A stretch of DNA of 64,000 bases from the NCBI GenBank assembly GCA_963732415.1, contig CAVSZK010000019.1, forward strand, positions 310,001-374,000. The letters are read 5' to 3'. Both the position numbers and the translations under genes were made by a program. The number at the start of each line of letters is the position of its first letter. The first letter of the stretch is position 1. The DNA comes from RPQJ01 sp963732415 (lineage in GTDB: Bacteria > Pseudomonadota > Gammaproteobacteria > Steroidobacterales > Steroidobacteraceae). A model generated the notes under the pieces. The model was given only the letters and a program-made list of their open reading frames with translations, was not told where the DNA came from and searched no databases. This document shows positions 1 through 6,291 of the stretch, piece by piece.

Positions 1-1611
1 CCTGGGCAGGCCGACGAAGGTGTGATCTTCCCGTATGTCCACGTGCCCGATCTGCCGTCCCTCGATGGCGGCGACGTTCGCGATGGCACCAACGATGTTG
101 CCCGGCTTGACGCCGTGAACGTAGCCAACGTCGATGCGGTAGGTCTCGGTATCCTCTTCAGACAGTCGCTCGGCAGCCGCCGATGAATCGCGCCCCTTGT
201 CGCGTGTGTCGCGCGATTCGCCCCTGTCGCGGTCAGGTGGTTCCATGCCCGCCCCGGCGCCGAATGCCTCGCGCACTCTCTCCTTGAGCAGCAGCGGGCT
301 GCCGCCCTGCAACAGGCCTGCGAGCGCTGCCGCTATCTCTACAGCCGGGACGTCGTGCTCGCGTTCGTACTCCTCGATCAGGCTGCGGAACGGCTCGGCC
401 TGTCCAGCGGCAAGTGCCTCCGTGATGCGTTGCCGGAAACGCGTCACGCGTTGCTCGTTCACGTCGGCAATCGTCGGCAGCTCCATCGGCTCGAGCGGCG
501 AGCGGGTCGCACGCTCGATGTAACGCAGCATGTTGCGTTCTCGGGGAGTTATGAACAGGATCGCCTCGCCATTGCGCCCGGCGCGGCCCGTGCGACCGAT
601 GCGATGCACGTAGGACTCGGTGTCGTAGGGCACGTCGTAATTGACGACGTGGCTGATCCGCTCGACGTCGAGCCCACGTGCTGCAACGTCCGTTGCCACC
701 AGGATGTCGATTTGCCCGCCCTTCAGTCGCGTCACGGTGCGCTCGCGATCCTTCTGCTGCATGTCGCCATTGAGGGCCGCGACTGCAAAGCCGCGCGCCT
801 CGAGACGTTCGGCGAGTTCCACCGTCGACTGCTTGGTGCGCGTGAATATCAGCATGCCGTCGAACGGTTCCGCTTCGAGGATGCGGGTGAGCGCGTCGAG
901 CTTGTGCACGCCGCTCACGACCCAGTAGCGCTGGCGGATGTTCGTGGCGGTGCTGGTGCGGCTAGTGATCGTGACCGCGACCGGGTCGCGGAGGTGCTTC
1001 TCGGCGATACGACGGATCTGGCTCGGCAGCGTGGCGGAAAAGAGCGCCACCTGGCGGGTGGCCGGCGTCTTCTCGAGTATCCATTCGATATCGTCCACGA
1101 ATCCCATCTGCAGCATCTCGTCGGCCTCGTCGAGCACCAGGCAGGTGACGCCGCCGAGATCCAGCGTGCCGCGCTTGATGTGGTCCATGACGCGGCCCGG
1201 CGTGCCGACGACTACGTGCGCGCCGCGCTTCAGGCTCATCAGCTGAGGCGTGTAGCTCTGTCCGCCGTAGATAGGCAGCACGTGGAAGCCCTTTATCTTC
1301 GACGCATACTTCTGGAACGCCTCGGCGACCTGGATCGCGAGCTCGCGGGTCGGTACCAGCACGATGCACTGTGGCGGACCGCCCCTGACCTTGATCTGGC
1401 TCAGGATCGGAAACGCGAACGCGGCCGTCTTGCCAGTGCCGGTCTGGGCCTGGCCGAGCATGTCGCTGCCGGCCAGCAGCACCGGGATCGTCGCCGCCTG
1501 GATCGGCGATGGCGATTCGTAGCCGACGTCAGCTATGGCCTCGAGGACCGGGGCGCTGAGGCCGAGATCACCAAAGCTTACGGCCACCGGTTCGCTAGTC
1601 GAATGTTTCAT
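1..1611 (-). CDS. deaD: DEAD-box ATP-dependent RNA helicase (DeaD/CsdA type), 3' end cut by window edge
   Basis: ATP-dependent RNA helicase that unwinds structured RNA in ribosome assembly and mRNA decay. The reading frame is open from ATG at 1611 to the first base of the window, giving 537 residues with no stop. Visible motifs are AQTGTGKT (about 55-62), PTRELA (about 87-92), DEAD (161-164), SAT (192-194) and HRIGRTGRAG (336-345). The last 50 or so residues read as the DbpA-type RNA-binding domain (IDVGYVHGVKPGNIVGAIAN), which is what separates DeaD/CsdA from RhlE or RhlB. Only the extreme C-terminus is missing. An acidic and arginine-rich linker precedes the DbpA domain. The family call is firm. 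The start rests on the first ATG before the Q-motif region. Confidence 0.93.
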   Translation of the reverse strand, partial: MKHSTSEPVAVSFGDLGLSAPVLEAIADVGYESPSPIQAATIPVLLAGSDMLGQAQTGTGKTAAFAFPILSQIKVRGGPPQCIVLVPTRELAIQVAEAFQKYASKIKGFHVLPIYGGQSYTPQLMSLKRGAHVVVGTPGRVMDHIKRGTLDLGGVTCLVLDEADEMLQMGFVDDIEWILEKTPATRQVALFSATLPSQIRRIAEKHLRDPVAVTITSRTSTATNIRQRYWVVSGVHKLDALTRILEAEPFDGMLIFTRTKQSTVELAERLEARGFAVAALNGDMQQKDRERTVTRLKGGQIDILVATDVAARGLDVERISHVVNYDVPYDTESYVHRIGRTGRAGRNGEAILFITPRERNMLRYIERATRSPLEPMELPTIADVNEQRVTRFRQRITEALAAGQAEPFRSLIEEYEREHDVPAVEIAAALAGLLQGGSPLLLKERVREAFGAGAGMEPPDRDRGESRDTRDKGRDSSAAAERLSEEDTETYRIDVGYVHGVKPGNIVGAIANVAAIEGRQIGHVDIREDHTFVGLPR

Positions 1612-1688
1612 TGTGATGTGCTTGGAGTCGACGGCAGGCGTGCCGCCCAATGCGACAAGATTACGCCATCCGGGTGGGCGTGACGCGG

Positions 1689-2150
1689 CTAAGCGATTCC
1701 GCGGCCGGACTTCGACAACCGCACGGTGCTCTCGAGCGCCTCGAGGTAACGCGACCGATCCCTGGGTGAGAATGGTGGAGGCCCTCCACCGACCCCGTAG
1801 GCCCTGAGGTCCGCCAGCAACTCGCGCGTGGCCAGCGCATTGCCGATGTTGTCCCCGGTAAACGGCTTGCCCGACGGTCCGAGCACGCGTGCGCCCTTTT
1901 TGAGCGAACGGGAGGCGAGCGGAATATCAGCGGTGACGACGATGTCGTCGGCCGCAACCTGCTCCGCGATCCAGTCATCCGCGGCATCGAACGAGCCGGA
2001 TACGACCTGCATTCGCACCCCGGGCGCTCGTGGGATGGTCAGCCAGGAGTTCGCCACGAAAACGACCGGCAGGCCGTGGCGTACGCCAACCTTGATGGTC
2101 TCCGCCTTCACGGGACAGGCATCCGCATCAACATAGATGTGCGGTCCCAT
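1689..2150 (-). CDS. YaiI/YqxD family protein (UPF0178, DUF188)
   Basis: 153-residue member of the UPF0178 family, conserved but without an established biochemical role; the fold is PIN-like. The N-terminus IYVDADACPVK and the internal stretches VTADIPLA and GKPFTGDNIGNALATRELL are family signatures. The start was set at ATG 2150, directly before the family N-terminus and two bases after the TGA of the esterase upstream, so the two are probably cotranscribed and translationally coupled. A longer frame exists upstream but only extends into the esterase gene. The C-terminus carries a PPPFSPRDR stretch, also usual for the family. Stop codon is TAG. Confidence 0.9.
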   Translation of the reverse strand: MGPHIYVDADACPVKAETIKVGVRHGLPVVFVANSWLTIPRAPGVRMQVVSGSFDAADDWIAEQVAADDIVVTADIPLASRSLKKGARVLGPSGKPFTGDNIGNALATRELLADLRAYGVGGGPPPFSPRDRSRYLEALESTVRLSKSGRGIA

Positions 2151-2152
2151 GC

Positions 2153-2851
2153 TCAGGCGCTGGCCGGCCCCACACCCAGTCGCGCCCGAATCCATCGCGC
2201 TACTTCCGTGAGTTCTGGGCCGCAGACTTCGTGCTGCATCGGATATTCGCGCCACTCAACTGCGTAGCCGAGTGTCACGAGTGCGTCGCGGGCCTCCAGT
2301 CCCATGGCGATGGGCACTACCGGATCCAGGCGTCCGTGGCACATGAGGATCGGCACATCCGCGTTGGCACCCGATCGCTCGGTTGCCAACCGGGCGGGGA
2401 AGGGGAGGTACGTGGAGAGCGCCAGTACACCTGCGAGGCGCTGCGGATAGCGAAGGCCGGCTTCGAGCGCCACGGCGCCGCCCTGCGAGAATCCGGCGAG
2501 CACGATTCGCGAGGCATCGACACCTTTTTCGACCTCCTGCTCCAGGCAGGCATCGACCCGCAGCATCGATTCCGCGAGTCCTGCGGTATCGGCTCGGCCA
2601 TCTGGCGTGAACGCCTTGATGTCGTACCAGGCGCGCATCACGTAGCCTGCGTTAACCGTGACCGGGCGCATCGGGGCGTGCGGAAACACGAACCGAACCG
2701 GCAGCGAATCGGGCAACCCCAGTTCTCCAACGATCGGCACGAAGTCCCAACCGTCGGCGCCGAGGCCGTGCAGCAGGATCACCGAGGCTACCGCTGGCTC
2801 CGCTGGCTCCAGCGTGACTTCGTTTTCGGTCTGTTGCTGCAGGTATTTCAT
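2153..2851 (-). CDS. alpha/beta-hydrolase, carboxylesterase/phospholipase family
   Basis: 232-residue cytosolic serine hydrolase of the carboxylesterase 2 (acyl-protein thioesterase-like) family, acting on short acyl esters or thioesters. The nucleophile elbow is GFSQGG, the acid lies in CHGRLDPVVP, and the histidine in YPMQHEV, so the triad is complete. The oxyanion region is LLHGLGADGWDF. Length matches the family. ATG 2851 (MKYLQQQ) was preferred over an upstream ATG because family members start here. It is followed at two bases by the UPF0178 gene and preceded by a rhodanese gene on the same strand, so the three form a likely leftward operon. The true substrate cannot be told from sequence. 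Confidence 0.9.
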   Translation of the reverse strand: MKYLQQQTENEVTLEPAEPAVASVILLHGLGADGWDFVPIVGELGLPDSLPVRFVFPHAPMRPVTVNAGYVMRAWYDIKAFTPDGRADTAGLAESMLRVDACLEQEVEKGVDASRIVLAGFSQGGAVALEAGLRYPQRLAGVLALSTYLPFPARLATERSGANADVPILMCHGRLDPVVPIAMGLEARDALVTLGYAVEWREYPMQHEVCGPELTEVARWIRARLGVGPASA

Positions 2852-2885
2852 TGGGGACTCGCGGGAAAGCGGCTGGTCAAACCGA

Positions 2886-3224
2886 TCAGGCGAGAGTGCG
2901 CCAGGATCCGGCATTCAGCACGCGTTTGAACCCAATTCGGCGCAGTTTCCGGCCCGCCATCGCACTACGCGTACCGGAGGCGCAGCACACTACCACCCAC
3001 TTCTCCGGGTCCAGGGACCTGGCACCATGCTCGATGTCCTGCAGAGGAATGTTGCTGCTGCCGGGGGCATGCCCGGCGAAGAATTCCGCGGGGCTGCGCA
3101 CGTCCACTACCTGCGCGCCTTCCTTCAGCAGGGCAGGGAGGCGACGACGCACGAGAACGGACGACAGGATCCGCCAGGCGACATATGCAATGACGAGCCC
3201 GGGCAGAACATAGTCAATGATCAT
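2886..3224 (-). CDS. membrane-anchored rhodanese-like protein
   Basis: 112 residues: one N-terminal transmembrane segment (about residues 3-20, IIDYVLPGLVIAYVAWRIL) followed by a single rhodanese domain. The active-site loop is CCASGTRS, with the catalytic Cys of the CxxGxR loop kept, so sulfur-transfer activity is possible. ATG 3224 was chosen because it begins the membrane segment and follows a GGAGA ribosome-binding site about nine bases upstream. The gene lies 34 bases before the esterase on the same strand. Similar small anchored rhodaneses are common in proteobacteria and have no agreed substrate. Confidence 0.85.
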   Translation of the reverse strand: MIIDYVLPGLVIAYVAWRILSSVLVRRRLPALLKEGAQVVDVRSPAEFFAGHAPGSSNIPLQDIEHGARSLDPEKWVVVCCASGTRSAMAGRKLRRIGFKRVLNAGSWRTLA

Positions 3225-3478
3225 CGTGGGTCTCCATGGCACGCCCGTCGGCACTCGCCCGCTGGCACAGCATCCAGTGTTTCGGCGCGGGCGATCGACG
3301 CGCGGATTCTCCAAGGGACGGGAGAAAGCTCGCCCTGCCGCGTCGCTGGACTAATCCCGAACTGTGAGTTTGGGAAACGAGCGGCAGGGCGACCGCGCAC
3401 AAATAATGCGGCGCGTGGCGCCCATTGTGCGCAAGAACTCCACTGGCGTCCACACGCCGCCGGGCAAAGACGGCCAGG

Positions 3479-4057
3479 TCAGCTCGTCGCGGTGCTGAAT
3501 TTGCCGCGCAGGAATTCGACGAACTCGCGACTCTTCGTCGGCACCCAGCCGATCGCTTTCGAACTGCCGGGCGTCAGCGGCGCGTACGGCAGTAGCAGCA
3601 TCAAGGCGATGTACACGGCGATCATCCCACCACCGCTCATCAGCAGCAGCAGCACCGCGAAGATGCGCAGCAGCGTCACGTTCAATCCGAAGTAGAGAGC
3701 GAGTCCCCTGCATACGCCGCTGATGACGGCGCCCTCGCTGACCTGCTGCAGCGGCCGCGCCGACTCGCGAGTGGTTCGCTCGCCAGCGGTCGCAGTGCCT
3801 GGAACCTGCACCGGTCCGATCTCCTCGAGCGCCGGCTCGAGTTCCAGCAACGTCACGGCTGACTGTCCCTCGCGCATTCGTCGCACGCACTGGTCAGCAA
3901 CCGCCTGTTCCAGGTCGCCCAGGATCTCGCGCTGATCCGGATTCCCAACCAGCAGGCGCGTCGCCTCGGCGAGATATTCCTGCAGACGGACGTACGCCGC
4001 CTCCTCGAACTGGAGGGTGCTGCGATTCAGGATGACTGTGACGGATATGCGTTGCAT
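3479..4057 (-). CDS. PspC-domain membrane protein
   Basis: 192 residues. The N-terminal half (about 1-95) is a soluble region with VRLQEYLAEA and an acidic helix; the C-terminal half holds a PspC domain (GAVISGVCRGLALYFGLN, about 108-125) followed by two hydrophobic stretches (about 126-160). PspC proteins sit in the inner membrane and respond to envelope stress. The gene starts three bases after the stop of the PadR regulator gene on the same strand, so the pair is an operon probably autoregulated by PadR. No PspA or PspB homologue is in the window. The PadR-PspC pairing is common in gammaproteobacteria. Confidence 0.88.
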   Translation of the reverse strand: MQRISVTVILNRSTLQFEEAAYVRLQEYLAEATRLLVGNPDQREILGDLEQAVADQCVRRMREGQSAVTLLELEPALEEIGPVQVPGTATAGERTTRESARPLQQVSEGAVISGVCRGLALYFGLNVTLLRIFAVLLLLMSGGGMIAVYIALMLLLPYAPLTPGSSKAIGWVPTKSREFVEFLRGKFSTATS

Positions 4058-4060
4058 GGC

Positions 4061-4384
4061 TCAGTGTCCAATGTCGGCGATGGTGCGATTGATCTGGCCC
4101 CAGTATTCGTCGAGCGTGTCGAGTTGCGCCCGGCCGGCGTCCGTCAGACGGTAATACTTCCTGGGCGGACCCGCATCCGATTCCTGCCATTCGTACATCA
4201 CCAGGTCCTCGCGGCGCAGCTTGCTGAGCAGGGGATAGAGGGTGCCTTCCTGGGTGGTGAATTCCGTGCCGGCGAGCCGGCGCAGGATGTCTGGCACGTA
4301 AACACTGCGAGCACCGACGATTTTCAGCACCAGGAATTCCAGGAGTCCCTTGCGAATCGGAGCGAGCTTGGATTCAGCCGTCAT
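4061..4384 (-). CDS. PadR family transcriptional regulator
   Basis: 107-residue winged-helix repressor. The N-terminal part contains LLEFLVLKIVGARSVYVPDILRRL, then the wing EGTLYPLLSKLRREDLV and PRKYYRLTDAG, the standard PadR signature. It is short, as in PadR subfamily 2, with only a brief C-terminal dimerisation helix. It is the first gene of the leftward PadR-PspC operon. A perfect 8-bp inverted repeat lies 13-34 bases upstream of its start, so autorepression is likely. The effector is unknown. Confidence 0.93.
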   Translation of the reverse strand: MTAESKLAPIRKGLLEFLVLKIVGARSVYVPDILRRLAGTEFTTQEGTLYPLLSKLRREDLVMYEWQESDAGPPRKYYRLTDAGRAQLDTLDEYWGQINRTIADIGH

Positions 4385-4396
4385 GTCTCACAACCA

Positions 4397-4418
4397 GTAC
4401 CTTGTTTTACCAAGGTAC
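4397..4418. promoter_or_regulatory. palindromic operator, probable PadR binding site
   Basis: The arms GTACCTTG (4397-4404) and CAAGGTAC (4411-4418) are perfect inverted repeats separated by TTTTAC. The site lies just upstream of the padR start codon and within the only intergenic region that serves both padR-pspC (leftward) and the BON gene (rightward). Position and symmetry suggest autoregulation; this is inference. Confidence 0.6.
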
Positions 4419-4580
4419 CTGCTTTCGATTGCGAGGTCAATTCACCGAGCAGCGAACCGAGGGATCCGTGCATGGACCGGAATCGCTTTTTGGATAGCCG
4501 TCGCCAATCTGTTCCGATATCGTTCGGCGCGCGGTCGCACCAATGCGCCATCAGGCCGAACCAATCACCAGGGGATCCCA

Positions 4581-5114
4581 ATGCAGAAAATCAAGTTTAC
4601 GTTGCTGGCCGCGCTGTCGTGCCTGGCATTCATCGCGCCCGCACATGCCGACAAGACTGCCGGGGAGCAGATTGACGACACGGCGATCGCCGCTTCCGTC
4701 AAGACAAAGCTGATCGGAGCCAAGGGCGTGCCGTCGACGGCGATTAACGTAGAAGTATCCGGCGGCAAGGTGTCACTCGGCGGCTTCGTCGAGACCCAGG
4801 CCGAGAAAGACGCGGCCATCGCTGCTGCCAAGTCCGTCGACAACGTCGCGCACGTCTACGACGGACTGGTAGTCATCAAGAAAGACCGCTCGGCCGGACA
4901 GGTGATCGACGATACGACAATCCATGCGACGGTGACGTCGAAGCTGGCCGACCTGGATGGGTCGAAGGCCTGGAACATCAACTCCGATGTCTACAATGGC
5001 TACGTGCTGTTGAGCGGCTTCATCCACGGTGAGAAGAGCCGGGCCGCTGCTGTCGAAGCGGCCAAGGGCGTCAAGGGCGTCAAGAAGGTCTACAACGAAC
5101 TCGAACTGAAGTAA
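4581..5114 (+). CDS. periplasmic BON-domain protein (two BON domains)
   Basis: 177 residues with a signal peptide (about 1-23, cleavage after AHA) and two BON domains: about 28-97 (IDDTAIAASVKTKLI...GLVVIK) and about 105-177 (IDDTTIHATVTSKLA...VYNELELK). BON proteins bind phospholipid and are often induced by osmotic or envelope stress (the OsmY type). ATG 4581 was chosen because it starts the signal peptide and has AGGGG about seven bases upstream; a longer frame upstream has no such features. It is divergent from the PadR-PspC operon, which also concerns the envelope, and is followed by a strong terminator. Confidence 0.9.
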   Translation: MQKIKFTLLAALSCLAFIAPAHADKTAGEQIDDTAIAASVKTKLIGAKGVPSTAINVEVSGGKVSLGGFVETQAEKDAAIAAAKSVDNVAHVYDGLVVIKKDRSAGQVIDDTTIHATVTSKLADLDGSKAWNINSDVYNGYVLLSGFIHGEKSRAAAVEAAKGVKGVKKVYNELELK

Positions 5115-5202
5115 CGATCCGCCAGGCCTTGCCCCCTGGGATCCCAGCCAGGAGGCGTGATCACCGGACCTGCCGTATCGTTCGCCTGGCGTGATGAAAA
5201 AG

Positions 5203-5238
5203 CGGACGCGTCACTATGGCGGCGCGTCCGTTTCGTTT
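5203..5238. terminator. bidirectional rho-independent terminator
   Basis: Stem CGGACGCG (5203-5210) pairs with CGCGTCCG (5223-5230) around a 12-base loop. It is followed by TTTCGTTT on the plus strand and preceded by an A-run, so it can stop both the BON gene and the convergent aldolase gene. Confidence 0.7.
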
Positions 5239-5272
5239 CCAGCCCCGGGAGCGAGGGAGCATGGCGGCGATC

Positions 5273-6028
5273 TCAAGTCCCGTAGCTGGGGTCCGTTCGC
5301 TCGAGCTTGCGCAGCAGCGCCGGCCATGCGAGCTCCGCGCCCAAGCCGACGGTCGCTGTCTTCATGACCTCAGCGATACCCTGCACTATTGCCGGGTTCA
5401 CGTGGATGACCTCGCCGCCGGCCTGCGCATCAATCTGGATCCGGCAAGTGCTCTCGAACAGGTACATGCCGAGAAATGCATCCGGGACCGTCCTGCCCAC
5501 GGTAAGCAGACCGTGGTTCCGCAGCACCATGAAGTTCGCGGTCCCCAGGTCCGCCTGCAGGCGCTGCTTTTCGTCGTCGCGCAGCGCTACGCCCTCGTAG
5601 TCGTGGTAAGCAAGTGAGCCGAGCACGAATGTGGACTGCTGGCTGATCGGCAGCACCCCACATTTCTGTGCGCTCACAGCGACGCCCGCCCGGGAATGCG
5701 TGTGCAGCACGCAGCCGGCATCTTCCCGGACCTGGTGGATGGCGCTGTGGATCACGAAGCCGGCCGGGTTGACCGGGAACGGCGAGTCGCTGAGTTTCCT
5801 GCACTCCTGGTCCACCTTCACCAGCGAAGATGCAGTGATCTCCTCGAACATCAGCCCGTAAGGGTTGATCAGGAAATGATGCCCTGTTCCTGGAATGCGT
5901 GCACTGACGTGGGTGAAAACCAGGTCGCTCCAGCCAAAGGCTGCGATCAGCCGGTAACAGGCGGCGAGGTCACAACGCAATTTCCATTCTTCGGCGCTGA
6001 CGCCGTCCTTCAGTGAAACGATCTGCAT
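5273..6028 (-). CDS. class II aldolase/adducin family protein
   Basis: 251-residue class II aldolase-like protein of the group with fuculose-phosphate aldolase and adducin head domains. Zinc-ligand histidines are visible in LHTHSRAG and LRNHGLLTVG, and the acidic residue of the family lies in the DYEG stretch. Start at ATG 6028, with AAGGAGA six bases upstream; an upstream ATG lacks a ribosome-binding site. The protein is cytosolic. No sugar gene is adjacent, so the substrate is unknown; many proteins of this length and type are annotated only as class II aldolase/adducin. It stands alone between the terminator and the GGDEF-EAL gene. Confidence 0.9.
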   Translation of the reverse strand: MQIVSLKDGVSAEEWKLRCDLAACYRLIAAFGWSDLVFTHVSARIPGTGHHFLINPYGLMFEEITASSLVKVDQECRKLSDSPFPVNPAGFVIHSAIHQVREDAGCVLHTHSRAGVAVSAQKCGVLPISQQSTFVLGSLAYHDYEGVALRDDEKQRLQADLGTANFMVLRNHGLLTVGRTVPDAFLGMYLFESTCRIQIDAQAGGEVIHVNPAIVQGIAEVMKTATVGLGAELAWPALLRKLERTDPSYGT

Positions 6029-6143
6029 GACTGTCTCCTTATCCGCGCAGTGGCTCACATTCCTGGTTGCAACTTTTGCGCTCGTTGCTGCATCTCATCA
6101 TCATGGCTAGCTGACAACGCTTTATACAGCGTGGAGACTGCAG

Positions 6144-6221
6144 ATGTATTTCGTAGCTGTCGTGATGCTGGGTTCGATTGTCCTGTACCTGCTCCAGCAG
6201 GCCGAAGACCTCATGTCCTGA
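6144..6221 (+). CDS. possible 25-residue single-span membrane peptide
   Basis: Within the 6029-6291 gap is a short frame that begins MYFVAVVMLGSIVLYLLQ and ends in a polar tail. It has one hydrophobic helix and a GGAG motif about seven bases before the ATG, and it resembles KdpF-like micropeptides in length and layout. There is no homology evidence available here and a frame this short may be chance. The rest of the gap shows nothing recognisable. Confidence 0.25.
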   Translation: MYFVAVVMLGSIVLYLLQQAEDLMS

Positions 6222-6291
6222 CCGAGCGGGGCAGGGCGGCTCCACTTCCCCGCAAACAGTTCGCGATGGATGTGTACTGCGCGGAGCCGCG

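Noticed and set aside
355..1683. Long plus-strand frame of 442 codons
   Set aside because: It is antisense to the DEAD-box helicase, whose motifs are all present on the minus strand; the plus frame is His/Asp/Arg-rich and resembles no family.
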